Shown here: positions 28,463 through 37,103 of the stretch, piece after piece
Layout: every line of letters starts with the position of its first letter
Numbering within the stretch: the first letter of the stretch is position 1
NCBI RefSeq assembly: GCF_003697915.1
Contig: NZ_RCVN01000006.1
Location: 62,001 to 126,000 of the forward strand
Reading direction: 5' to 3'
Source of the DNA: Staphylococcus pseudoxylosus
GTDB taxonomy: Bacteria; Bacillota; Bacilli; Staphylococcales; Staphylococcaceae
Length of the DNA stretch: 64,000 bases
The notes under the pieces: model-generated
What the model was told of the DNA's origin: nothing
Seen by the model: only the letters and a program-made list of their open reading frames with translations
Database searches by the model: none
Program-made: the position numbers and the translations under genes

Positions 28463-28592
28463 TTAGTTCCCTATTTCTAGGGATTCACCTCCAAAATATC
28501 GTGTCACAATAGGTGACCGAACATAAGTATTTATATTATTAATGATTACATTTTGACTTACTACATCCTTCCCATTGTGACACCTCCCTAAA
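28463..28592 (-). promoter_or_regulatory. structured 5' leader of the mpfA-like gene
   Basis: On the minus strand, GTGTCACAATGGG (28571-28583) pairs with CCTATTGTGACAC (28501-28513) over 13 bp with one G-U, enclosing a 57-base AT-rich loop. A second hairpin TCCCTA-GAAA-TAGGGA (28468-28483) lies directly before the TTG start. Two strong Shine-Dalgarno sequences occur that do not serve the main start: AGGGAGGTG before a minimal ATG GGA AGG ATG TAG frame, and GGAGGTGA at about 28485-28492 before a GTG with three codons. This looks like a regulated leader, possibly a metal or ion sensor. It does not match the M-box or yybP-ykoY consensus as I know them. Confidence 0.5.
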
Positions 28593-28730
28593 AATACGCA
28601 TTTCTTTTATCTTATCACAAAATGAACATTTCTTGTAATTTTTGCAATCAATAATTTCGTTAATCTAATTCATTATTGAAACGTAAATCTATGTTAAAGT
28701 CAATTTTTAAAAATTTTTTAGCCACAGCAA

Positions 28731-29891
28731 TTATGAGTTGAAGTTGTGCACTTTACCTGATTTAATCGTTGTTAAAACTTGAATATCATCATCGACAACT
28801 ACAATATCTGCGTCTTTCCCTATAGCTATACTTCCTTTGTCACCTTCAATCTTCAATGCAATTGCTTGGTTTAAACTTGTAACACGCCACAAGTCATCTA
28901 ATGGCGCTCCTGTAAATTCAATTAAGTTCTTTAAGCCTTCATTCATTTTCAAAATACTACCTGCAAGCGCACCTGATGTCAGTCTCGCTTCTGAACCTTT
29001 AACTACAACATTCTGTCCACCTAAATCATATTCACCATCTGGCATACCTTTTGCCCTCATAGCATCAGTAATCAAAAAGAAACGTTTATTCCCTTTTTGT
29101 TTATAGGCTATTTTTACAGACGCGGGATGTGAATGAATACCATCAACGATTGATTCTGTACTAAGCTCATCGTTTACCCAAGCAGCACCAGATAAACCTG
29201 GGTTTCTATGTTCGAACGCTGTACCGGCATTATAAAGATGTGTCACATGCTTCGCACCATGTGCTACCGCTTCGTTTACTTCATCAAATGTAGCCACTGT
29301 ATGACCAATAGAAAAATTAATTTGATCATGTAATATTGATAAGGTTTCATCTGCACCTTCTACTTCTGGTGCAAAAGTCATTACTTTTATTTGATTGTTA
29401 GCAATTTCTTGAAATTGTTGTACTTTTTCAACTGAAGGACGTTGAACGTATGCTGGATTTTGAGCACCTACTTTATACTCAGATATAAACGGTCCTTCTA
29501 GATGTATCCCTACAATACTAGCTGCATTTAATGCATCTTGTTGTGCTTGATAGTACACAATATTTTTTAAAGCTTTGATAATATTATCATCAGACTGCGT
29601 CATTGTTGTAGCCAAGAAACTCGTTGTACCTTCGGATAATAATGATTCTGATAAATGCTTTAAACCTTCAAATGAAGCATCCATAGCGTCTTCGCCATAG
29701 CCACCATGCATATGTATATCAATAAAACCTGGTAACACATGTTGCCCTTTTACATCTATGGTTGTTAAGTCTCCTTGATATTCACCTTCAGTAATTTGTG
29801 TAATTTTGCCATCTTCAACCAAAATGTAGCCATGTTCTATCGTTTCGTTTTCAGTATAAATGCGTCCATTTGCAATAACATATTTACTCAT
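28731..29891 (-). CDS. nagA: N-acetylglucosamine-6-phosphate deacetylase
   Basis: A 386-residue amidohydrolase that removes acetate from GlcNAc-6-phosphate, feeding amino-sugar recycling. Metal-site motif GFIDIHMHGGYG has His60 and His62; further landmarks are HLEGPFIS (metal-binding Glu near 130), GHTVA (near 196), THLYNA and the catalytic Asp in ITDAMRAKGM. GAAGGTAG precedes the ATG. nagB is not adjacent, as is usual in staphylococci. It lies between mpfA and fruA, with its own unit. Confidence 0.94.
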   Translation of the reverse strand: MSKYVIANGRIYTENETIEHGYILVEDGKITQITEGEYQGDLTTIDVKGQHVLPGFIDIHMHGGYGEDAMDASFEGLKHLSESLLSEGTTSFLATTMTQSDDNIIKALKNIVYYQAQQDALNAASIVGIHLEGPFISEYKVGAQNPAYVQRPSVEKVQQFQEIANNQIKVMTFAPEVEGADETLSILHDQINFSIGHTVATFDEVNEAVAHGAKHVTHLYNAGTAFEHRNPGLSGAAWVNDELSTESIVDGIHSHPASVKIAYKQKGNKRFFLITDAMRAKGMPDGEYDLGGQNVVVKGSEARLTSGALAGSILKMNEGLKNLIEFTGAPLDDLWRVTSLNQAIALKIEGDKGSIAIGKDADIVVVDDDIQVLTTIKSGKVHNFNS

Positions 29892-30009
29892 TTTTCTACC
29901 TTCTTTACGCTAATTTAATCTCATTAATTTCTTTACAACTTTATTAATATTTTACCAAATTCAATCACTTAATTATATTCAAAACTTTTCAATTCTAGTC
30001 ATATCATAT

Positions 30010-30056
30010 AAAAAGCCAGAAAATGAACTCAATTAAATGAGTTTTTTCTGGCTTTT
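30010..30056 (-). terminator. terminator of fruRKA
   Basis: Nested inverted repeat AAAAAGCCAGAAA / TTTCTGGCTTTT with inner ACTCA / TGAGT, giving a T-run on the minus strand after fruA. Confidence 0.82.
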
Positions 30057-30080
30057 CTTAATTACTATCAAGTATATATT

Positions 30081-32030
30081 CTAATCATTCATAGCTTCAG
30101 AAGTATGAATTTCGTCTTGTGTTAACTTAGTTTTTAATAAACCGTAGATAATTGCTGCAACTAATGAACCGATAATAATTGCAATTAATGATTGAAGTAC
30201 GTGACCAAAGTCTGTACCTAATATAACGATAATACCACCATGTGGTGCTTGAATTGCAGAACCAAGTCCTAACGCAATAGCGCCAGCCACACCAGATCCA
30301 ACCATCATTGAAGGTATAACTCGAATTGGGTCAGCAGCTGCAAATGGAATAGCACCTTCCGTTATAAATGATAAGCCCATGATATAGTTCGGTAGTACAG
30401 AACCTTTTTGTTCTTTTGTGAATTTCTTACGGAATAGAACCATTGCTGTTGCAATAGCAATTGGAGGAACCATACCACCAATCATTGCCGCCGTGATCGG
30501 AGCCGCATTACCACTTGTCAACGCTGCGACAGAGAATACATAAGCAGCCTTATTAAATGGACCACCCATGTCAATGGCCATCATTGCACCAACAACTAAA
30601 CCAAGTAACATGATGTTTGTACCCGATAAACTTTCTAATCCGTTCAACAATGTATTATTCAGCCATGATGCTGGTGGATTAATGACATAAATCATTAATA
30701 ATCCTGTAATCGTAACTGAAAGTACTGGGAAAATAAGTGTTGGTTTTAAACCTTCTAATGATTGAGGCATACCTGAACATAATTTTTTAATACCTAATGT
30801 TAAGTAACCTGCTAAGAAACCTGCAAGAATACCACCAATAAATCCTGAATCGCCTGTGCTAGCTAGAACACCACCGACAAGACCTGCTGCAAAGCCTGGT
30901 TTATCTGCAATACTGCGCGCAATGTAACCAGCAAGTATTGGAATAATTAACATGAATGCACTCTTATTACCTATATTCCATAATTGTTCAGCAAAAGCAT
31001 TATATTCTGAACTTTTTGGATCAAAAGAATTAGCACCAAATAAGAACGCAATTGCCATCAAAATACCACCAGCAATAACAAGCGGTAACATATTAGATAC
31101 ACCATTCATTAAATGTTTGTATATTGTTTTACCGACACCTTGTTTTTCATTGCTTGTTGATTGACCACTCGCCTTATTACCACTACGTGCTACAAATGGC
31201 TTGCGAGATGTATCTTGCGCCAAGTTAATTAATTCTTCTGGTCGTTTTATACCATCTGCAACCGGTACTTCTACAACGTTTTTACCTTCAAAACGATCTG
31301 TCTCAACATGTACGTCAGCGGCTACAATAACACCTGAAGCACGTTGAATATCTTCGTCTGTAAGATGATTTTTTATGCCGCCTGAGCCATTTGTTTCAAC
31401 TTTAATCTTAACATTCATTTTCTCAGCTTGTTTTTTCAAAGCGTCACGTGCCATATAAGTATGCGCAATACCTGTTGGACATGCTGTTACTGCTAAAACG
31501 TATGGTTCATTTGAATTTTCATTATCTGTGACAACACCTTGAGCCGCCTCTTCAGATGCTTCTTCTTCGGTTGCTTCATCATCAGCTTGATCTATAATTT
31601 GTAATACTTCTTCAGGTGAATTGGCATGAAGTAATGATTCACGAACTTTTTCGTCCATCAGAATACCTGACAATTTAGCTAATGCATCTAAGTGTGTTTG
31701 TGCTCCGCCTTCTGGTGCAGCAATCATAAAGAATAAATGTGCTGGTTGCATATCTAAACTTTGATAATCTACACCTGCTTTTGATTTCCCAAATGCAATT
31801 GCTGGTGTAGTAACTGCTGAAACCTTAGCATGAGGTATCGCTATACCTTCACCAATACCTGTTGTACTTTGAGATTCACGATTATGGATTGCTTCTTTAA
31901 AAGCAGTCACATCATTTAGCTTTCCGGCTTTATCTAATTGATTAACTAGTTCGTCAATGACACCATTCTTTTCTGTTGAAGAAAGATCCATTGCAATTGT
32001 ATCTTTGGTTAATAATTCGGTAATTCTCAT
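30081..32030 (-). CDS. fruA: PTS fructose transporter subunit IIABC
   Basis: A 649-residue fused permease that imports fructose and phosphorylates it to fructose-1-phosphate. Domain order is EIIA (1 to about 150; phospho-His67 in IPHAK), EIIB (about 175-275; phospho-Cys184 in ACPTGIAHTYMA) and membrane EIIC (about 305-645, nine or so helices). I start at ATG 32030, 8 bases after GGGAG; the GTG at 32039 lies against that site. It follows fruK by one base. Repression by FruR and catabolite control is expected from the operon promoter. Confidence 0.94.
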   Translation of the reverse strand: MRITELLTKDTIAMDLSSTEKNGVIDELVNQLDKAGKLNDVTAFKEAIHNRESQSTTGIGEGIAIPHAKVSAVTTPAIAFGKSKAGVDYQSLDMQPAHLFFMIAAPEGGAQTHLDALAKLSGILMDEKVRESLLHANSPEEVLQIIDQADDEATEEEASEEAAQGVVTDNENSNEPYVLAVTACPTGIAHTYMARDALKKQAEKMNVKIKVETNGSGGIKNHLTDEDIQRASGVIVAADVHVETDRFEGKNVVEVPVADGIKRPEELINLAQDTSRKPFVARSGNKASGQSTSNEKQGVGKTIYKHLMNGVSNMLPLVIAGGILMAIAFLFGANSFDPKSSEYNAFAEQLWNIGNKSAFMLIIPILAGYIARSIADKPGFAAGLVGGVLASTGDSGFIGGILAGFLAGYLTLGIKKLCSGMPQSLEGLKPTLIFPVLSVTITGLLMIYVINPPASWLNNTLLNGLESLSGTNIMLLGLVVGAMMAIDMGGPFNKAAYVFSVAALTSGNAAPITAAMIGGMVPPIAIATAMVLFRKKFTKEQKGSVLPNYIMGLSFITEGAIPFAAADPIRVIPSMMVGSGVAGAIALGLGSAIQAPHGGIIVILGTDFGHVLQSLIAIIIGSLVAAIIYGLLKTKLTQDEIHTSEAMND

Positions 32031-32031
32031 A

Positions 32032-32955
32032 TTATTCACTCCCGTCTAGTGTCGTAATCACAACTTGTGTTTTTATGTCTTCAATTGCAGTTTTCGTAGC
32101 TAAATCATCATTAAATGCTGTAGCAGTACCTGCTGACACAGCTTGTTTAAATGATTCTTCAATTGTTAGACCTGCTTCTAAACCTGCAACCATGCCTGCT
32201 ACTGTACTATCTCCAGAGCCAACAGTATTTACAACATGACCATTTGGTACACTTGCTTTATAACTGTATTGTTCATCGACATATACGGCTCCTTCTCCTC
32301 CCAATGAGATAATTACAGATTTAGCACCTTTTGCTAAAATTTCACGTGCAAATTGAATGACTTTTTGATCAGAATCAATGGTAGTATTAAACATTACTTC
32401 TAATTCATCTTTATTAGGTTTAATAAATAACGGATTATATTTTAATACAGATTCAACTAAATCTTTTTCAGCGTCTACTACTAGTTGTGCGCCCGTTGCT
32501 TTTGTAATCTTACCTATTTGTTCATATGCATCATTAGGCACACTTTTAGGAATACTACCAGCAACAATCACTGTATCTTTCTCTGTTGTATCTTTGATTT
32601 GCGATAATAATGTCTCAAACTGCACATTCGAAATTTCTGGACCTGGTGCATTAATTTCAGTTTCTTCACCCGTTTTTAATTTAACGTTAATTCTCGTATC
32701 CTCATCTACTTGGACAAAATCAGTGCCAATATTTGCTTTTGTTAAAGTGTCTGCAATAAATTGTCCGGGAAAGCCTCCTGCAAAACCAAGTGCAGTAGAT
32801 GGTACGCCTAACGTCTTTAATACTCTGGAAACATTAATACCCTTGCCACCAGCAAATTTATATGTTTCTGTAGCACGATTTAACCCATTAAGTTCAAAGT
32901 CATTTGCAAACATAATGTAGTCAATAGAAGGATTAAATGTAACTGTATAAATCAT
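32032..32955 (-). CDS. fruK: 1-phosphofructokinase
   Basis: A 307-residue PfkB-family sugar kinase that converts fructose-1-phosphate to fructose-1,6-bisphosphate. The substrate motif GGKGINVSR is at about 37-45, and the C-terminal ATP/anion-hole motif NTVGSGDSTVAGM with the catalytic Asp is near 240-252. GGAGG precedes the ATG, which overlaps the fruR stop by 4 bases (ATGA). Confidence 0.94.
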   Translation of the reverse strand: MIYTVTFNPSIDYIMFANDFELNGLNRATETYKFAGGKGINVSRVLKTLGVPSTALGFAGGFPGQFIADTLTKANIGTDFVQVDEDTRINVKLKTGEETEINAPGPEISNVQFETLLSQIKDTTEKDTVIVAGSIPKSVPNDAYEQIGKITKATGAQLVVDAEKDLVESVLKYNPLFIKPNKDELEVMFNTTIDSDQKVIQFAREILAKGAKSVIISLGGEGAVYVDEQYSYKASVPNGHVVNTVGSGDSTVAGMVAGLEAGLTIEESFKQAVSAGTATAFNDDLATKTAIEDIKTQVVITTLDGSE

Positions 32956-33710
32956 AATGTTCCTCCAATAAAGTTATATTTCTCAGCAAATAATCTAAAA
33001 TATTTATTTGTCATTGCCTTGTTAGATGTAATAAGTGATACATTAGCTTCTAACGGGACATGAGCAAAATAAACTTTTTCATATTTAGCATGGTCGATTA
33101 ATACATAAACTTGTGTTCCTAATTCCATGGCATGATGCTTAATGATGGCTTCTTGTTCATCAGGTGTTGTTAAACCATATTTTAAATCGATACCATTCAT
33201 TCCCAAAAATACTTTGTCAAAGCGATAACGCTTCAATGTTTCTAATGCGCTCGCACCGACTGTAGCAAATGTAGTGGATTTAACTTCCCCACCAATTATC
33301 AAAGTTCTAATCCCATATTTAAGGAGCTCTTCAACATGCGTTAGACCATTTGTCACTACGATGATGTCACTTGCGTTAATAAAAGGAATCATTTCGAGTG
33401 TCGTAGATCCTGCGTCCAAAAACACACAGTCGCAGTCTTCAATTTGACCCGCAGCGATTCTGCCAATTTCTTGTTTTTCTTTTAAATTAGTACCTCGTTT
33501 ATCTGCCAGATTAGGCTCTAACACTGATGATTGATTGAGTGTCGCGCCTCCATGCAATCTTTTTAATTTCCCAAAATTTTGTAGCTTTGATAAATCACGG
33601 CGAATTGTCGAGGCACTACAGCCAGTTCGATCGATTAATTCTTGTAATGTTAAAAAATCTTTTTTTGACAATTCAGTCAAAATTAACTCGTGGCGCTTTT
33701 CCGTTATCAT
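32952..33710 (-). CDS. fruR: DeoR-family repressor of the fructose operon
   Basis: A 252-residue regulator. The N-terminal winged helix-turn-helix (about 6-56) carries the DeoR signature TGCSASTIRRDLSKLQNFGKL, and the C-terminal DeoRC sugar-phosphate sensor domain includes FLDAGSTTLEM and VTNGL. Family members lose DNA binding when they bind fructose-1-phosphate. First gene of fruR-fruK-fruA; GAGGTG precedes the ATG. Operator-like repeats upstream suggest autoregulation. Confidence 0.92.
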   Translation of the reverse strand: MITEKRHELILTELSKKDFLTLQELIDRTGCSASTIRRDLSKLQNFGKLKRLHGGATLNQSSVLEPNLADKRGTNLKEKQEIGRIAAGQIEDCDCVFLDAGSTTLEMIPFINASDIIVVTNGLTHVEELLKYGIRTLIIGGEVKSTTFATVGASALETLKRYRFDKVFLGMNGIDLKYGLTTPDEQEAIIKHHAMELGTQVYVLIDHAKYEKVYFAHVPLEANVSLITSNKAMTNKYFRLFAEKYNFIGGTL

Positions 33711-33732
33711 ACATTCACCTCAGCTCATTGTC

Positions 33733-33761
33733 ATTATAATGTTTCCGCTTTCTTTTTTCAA
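33733..33761 (-). promoter_or_regulatory. fruRKA promoter with embedded cre-like site
   Basis: On the minus strand TTGAAA (33756-33761) and TATAAT (33733-33738) are exactly 17 bases apart, a near-consensus sigma-A promoter. The spacer region contains AAGAAAGCGGAAACA (33740-33754), which matches the CcpA cre consensus WTGNAANCGNWNNCW except for one position. This predicts carbon catabolite repression of fructose uptake. Confidence 0.75.
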
Positions 33762-33770
33762 TCATTTTTT

Positions 33771-33797
33771 GTCAAAAACAATCAAAAACAGTCAATT
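33771..33797 (-). promoter_or_regulatory. putative FruR operator repeats
   Basis: GTCAAAAACA, ATCAAAAACA and GTCAATT follow each other at 10-base spacing just upstream of the -35 box. Helically phased TCAAAAACA-type repeats are typical of DeoR-family operators. Assignment to FruR is by position. Confidence 0.5.
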
Positions 33798-33933
33798 ATG
33801 AGTTGAAAATTTCATGTTTACGTTATATTTTGTTCTTAATATATGTTCCTGCTTTAATTTCGTATACATTAAATTTAATAAAAGAAAGATTTGTACCTAA
33901 ACCCCTCTCAAATATAAACATCATTTTTAAAAT

Positions 33934-34240
33934 GGTCTTGGAACATAAACCCCAGAAAAATAGCACTCAGATGAATTTATTCAATTCATCTGAGTGCTAT
34001 TTTTTATATTCAATGCTTCGTATTGTTGACTCACTTTCTTAAGAGACCGACTTAGCCTGTAGTTCAGTTTGTCCTGTTCCCTCAAGCGCCTCGCGAAAAT
34101 ACGTCGCATCTATATGTAATTTTACAGCTAAATACTTTTTTAAAATAACGCCTTACGTGTAATTTAATAAATACAGCTAAAGTAAATTAAAGAACTATCT
34201 TATAAATAGAGGTTATAAAGTGACTTAACATACACCGTGA
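33934..34240 (+). mobile_element. degenerate IS1182-family (IS1272-like) 5'-end remnant, second copy
   Basis: Matches the remnant at 13592-13926 along its length: the opening GGAACATAAACCCCAG, the hairpin AGCACTCAGATGAAT / ATTCATCTGAGTGCT (33962-33998), CCTGTTCCCTCAAG, the TACGTCGCAT block and the region around the transposase start. The start codon itself is lost here (CTTATAAATAGAG in place of CTTATGTATAAAG). Same orientation and nearly the same length as copy one. From 34241 to 34346 I see nothing. Confidence 0.65.
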
Positions 34241-34346
34241 ATAAAAGCTTTAACATTCATACCTTTTATAGTAGCAAAAGCTCATTGCTGGCTAATACAC
34301 TTTAACTTGTATGTTAAATCTATTCAATCACAATTTTATGTCCCTG

Positions 34347-34832
34347 TTACATTGGCTCTTGTGTGATATGCATGACTTTTGCTTGCGTTACTGCCATTAA
34401 ATCTTTTACATGTATATTAATTTGAACACCTCTGTCCCCACCACTTATATATATTGAATCTAATGCTTCAGCATTTTGCTCAATTACTGTTGGATACTGA
34501 CGCTTCATTCCTATTGGAGAACAACCACCTCTAATATAACCAGTAACTTTTTTTAAATGATCAAGCGGCATTAAGCTTAACTTTTTTTCTGTCACTGACT
34601 GGGCTGCTGCTTTCATATCTAATGTTTTATTTACTGGTATAATAAATACGAAATACTCATGCGCTGCATTTTCTAATACAAGTGTTTTATATACATGATC
34701 TGGGTCAACACCTACTTTTTGTGCTACATGTTCCCCATCCATATGTTGTGTACTAATATCATATGTATTCACGCTATAAGCTATAGCTTGTCTGTCTAAT
34801 ATTCGCATCGCGTTTGTTTTCTTTTGTTTCAT
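34347..34832 (-). CDS. ybaK: YbaK/EbsC-family Cys-tRNA(Pro)/Cys-tRNA(Cys) deacylase
   Basis: A 161-residue single-domain aminoacyl-tRNA editing protein that hydrolyses cysteine mischarged on tRNA-Pro. Visible landmarks are DPDHVYKTLVLEN (near 42-54, with the conserved Lys), FVFIIPVNKTLDMKAAA and GCSPIGMKRQYP (near 108-119). Length is normal. Single-gene unit in front of gtaB. Confidence 0.87.
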   Translation of the reverse strand: MKQKKTNAMRILDRQAIAYSVNTYDISTQHMDGEHVAQKVGVDPDHVYKTLVLENAAHEYFVFIIPVNKTLDMKAAAQSVTEKKLSLMPLDHLKKVTGYIRGGCSPIGMKRQYPTVIEQNAEALDSIYISGGDRGVQINIHVKDLMAVTQAKVMHITQEPM

Positions 34833-34938
34833 TTCATCACCTCATAGTATATCAACGCTTTCAGTCGATACATATTACAGCACAAATGCTCGGATTTTAT
34901 CCTTATCTATGATGTTTGAATGATTTTAGCGCAAGGAT

Positions 34939-35808
34939 TTAATCTATTTTCAAACGTTTAATAAAATCTACTAATTCATCACGCATTGATTCATCTTTCA
35001 AAGCATACTCAATCGTAGTTTTCACAAATCCTAATTTTTCACCAACGTCATAACGTTCACCTTCAAAATCATAAGCATAAACTTGATCGTCAGTGTTTAA
35101 ACGTTCAATTGCATCTGTAAGTTGGATTTCACCACCTGCGCCTTTACCTTGCGTCGCTAAGTAATCGAAGATATCTGCAGTCAATACATAACGTCCCATA
35201 ATGGCTAAATTAGAAGGCGCTGTACCTTGTTTTGGCTTCTCAACAAATTTCGCCACTTCGTATTTTCTACCTGACTTTTTCATAGGATCGATAATGCCAT
35301 ATCTATGCGTTAAGTTTTCTTCAACTTCTTGGACACCAATCACTGATTTCCCAGTTTCTTCGTATGCATTCATCAATTGTTTAATCGCTGGCGTGTCAGA
35401 TTCGACTATATCATCACCTAATAATACTGCAAAAGGTTCATTGCCTATAAATTGACGTGCGGAATAAATTGCATGTCCTAATCCTTTTTGCTCTTTTTGT
35501 CTAACATAAAATATATTAGCAAGCTCTGTAGAGTATTTTACTTTTTCAAGTAACGCTTGCTTATCTTTTTCTTCTAAAATCATTTCCAATTCTTTTTGAT
35601 TATCAAAATGATCTTCGATAGCCCTTTTATGTTTACCTGTTACGATAATAATATCTTCAATACCCGCACGAGCCGCTTCTTCAACGATATATTGAATTGT
35701 CGGTTTATCTAAGATTGGCAACATTTCTTTTGGCATAGCTTTCGTAGCCGGCAAAAACCTCGTACCCAAACCAGCAGCTGGTATGATTGCTTTCTTTATT
35801 TTCCTCAA
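34939..35808 (-). CDS. gtaB: UTP--glucose-1-phosphate uridylyltransferase
   Basis: A 289-residue nucleotidyltransferase that makes UDP-glucose for glycolipid anchors of LTA and other envelope glycans. The N-terminal [19 protein letters not shown] (about 13-31) is the UTP-binding signature; GDDIV and the later FVEKP and YDVGEKLGF motifs follow. The open frame extends to a TTG at 35832 and an ATG at 35817, but the ATG abuts its only AAAAGG. I prefer TTG at 35808, spaced from AAGGATGAG and giving the 288-289 residue length usual for staphylococcal GtaB. In S. aureus gtaB lies elsewhere, as I recall. Confidence 0.9.
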   Translation of the reverse strand: MRKIKKAIIPAAGLGTRFLPATKAMPKEMLPILDKPTIQYIVEEAARAGIEDIIIVTGKHKRAIEDHFDNQKELEMILEEKDKQALLEKVKYSTELANIFYVRQKEQKGLGHAIYSARQFIGNEPFAVLLGDDIVESDTPAIKQLMNAYEETGKSVIGVQEVEENLTHRYGIIDPMKKSGRKYEVAKFVEKPKQGTAPSNLAIMGRYVLTADIFDYLATQGKGAGGEIQLTDAIERLNTDDQVYAYDFEGERYDVGEKLGFVKTTIEYALKDESMRDELVDFIKRLKID

Positions 35809-35942
35809 AACGCTCATCCTTTTCTCAAACAAAATTTATATACTGATTGAATATAATCTACGCTTCATTATTCATTTTAATCGTTAATATTATCATAACA
35901 TTGAAACGTTTCACTTAATACTTTTTTCATTTGTAAAAAAAG

Positions 35943-35979
35943 AGCCACATAAACGTCACGGGTTAACGTTTGTGTGGCT
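35943..35979 (-). terminator. terminator of PepSY-like secreted protein gene
   Basis: AGCCACATAAACGT pairs with AACGTTTGTGTGGCT, and on the minus strand the stem is followed by a T-run. Confidence 0.8.
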
Positions 35980-35991
35980 ACCTTTTAAGGA

Positions 35992-36726
35992 TTAATCAAG
36001 TGCTGGTTGGCGAATGACATCTCCCGTTTCATTCACAACAACTTTATAGTCTTTTTCCTTCTTATATTCATGGAAAGTATAAAACATTCCATCTTTCGAT
36101 TCTTTTACATCTTTTAATACTGCATTTTGACCTAGTTCATCAATAGCATATTTTTGCGCTATAACCTCAGATTCTTGAGGAGATATATTAGGTTTATCAT
36201 TTTGCTGTTTGATTTGATAAGATTTATCAAAAACATTTGCTTTATTATCTTCATCTACAGTTACGCGATAGTACGTATTTGGCTTACTTTTATTTTCAAA
36301 TGTAAAGATGTAATAATGAGCGCCCTGGCATGTTGTATCTATACCATAATCATTATAGGCGTTTGAATCATTATTATCTTTATCCACTACTGTTTGTGCT
36401 TTTTTTAATGCATTGGAAAATGGAGGTAAATTTGCTTTTCCAATTTCGTCATCTTTTAAATCATGTGTTGTCAATTTGGCAATCGGTTTATAGTTTTCAG
36501 CGTTATATGGTTCTTTATTTCTTTCTTCTTTCGTTGCTGCTTTTATCGGATTCTCACTTTTTTCTTTAGTTACATCTTTAGCTTCTGCAATTTCATCCAC
36601 AACAGAAAAACTAGAAATGGTTTCATGAACTTTGGCTAAGGCTTGTTGATTTGTAGCTATAAAAAGAAGAAAAGCTAAACAGCAAGCGAGAAGGAAAGCC
36701 ATGATAGTTAAAATTAAATTTTTCAA
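35992..36726 (-). CDS. secreted or membrane-anchored PepSY-like protein
   Basis: A 244-residue protein with an N-terminal hydrophobic signal or anchor (about 2-24), a charged low-complexity stretch (about 45-80), and a C-terminal region with two PepSY-like repeats (around 115-175 and 180-244; ISPQESEVIAQKYAIDEL then YTFHEYKKEKDYKVVVNETGDV). PepSY domains are often protease-inhibitory or metal-related, but function is unknown here. I start at TTG 36726, which has AAGGGG at 6 bases; the longer frame to 36804 has no ribosome binding site. Confidence 0.7.
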   Translation of the reverse strand: MKNLILTIMAFLLACCLAFLLFIATNQQALAKVHETISSFSVVDEIAEAKDVTKEKSENPIKAATKEERNKEPYNAENYKPIAKLTTHDLKDDEIGKANLPPFSNALKKAQTVVDKDNNDSNAYNDYGIDTTCQGAHYYIFTFENKSKPNTYYRVTVDEDNKANVFDKSYQIKQQNDKPNISPQESEVIAQKYAIDELGQNAVLKDVKESKDGMFYTFHEYKKEKDYKVVVNETGDVIRQPALD

Positions 36727-36941
36727 GTTTATCCCCTTACTTACAATTATTACATTTCCTATCATGTTATCACAGATTATTGACGAAAAACTTATATAGA
36801 ACACAATTTAAAAGAATCGTAACCTTTGTTACATGTTTATTACGTAAAGCCTATCTTATTTAATACAAGTGTCATATTCACCACTTTATTCCACACAAAT
36901 AATGTAAATATCACCGTTGATACAATTAAATTCCTATGTAA

Positions 36942-36997
36942 AAAAGCGGGGACAATGAAAGCTAATGACTGTGATCAGCTTTCGTTGCCCCGCTTTT
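36942..36997. terminator. terminator downstream of norA
   Basis: AAAAGCGGGG...TGAAAGCT pairs with AGCTTTCGTTGCCCCGCTTTT over about 20 positions with few mismatches. It is about 105 bases past the norA stop and could also end transcripts entering from the other side. Confidence 0.75.
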
Positions 36998-37103
36998 ATT
37001 AAAAACAAAATTTATTTCAAAAAACATCCTTACCCCCTATAACATATATAGGATCTGGACATGTCATTCTCATTATCATCTATTCGCTCTTTCTTACGTT
37101 GAA

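Noticed and set aside
28501..28583. M-box or yybP-ykoY riboswitch upstream of mpfA
   Set aside because: The stem and loop sequences do not show the conserved motifs of either class as I know them.
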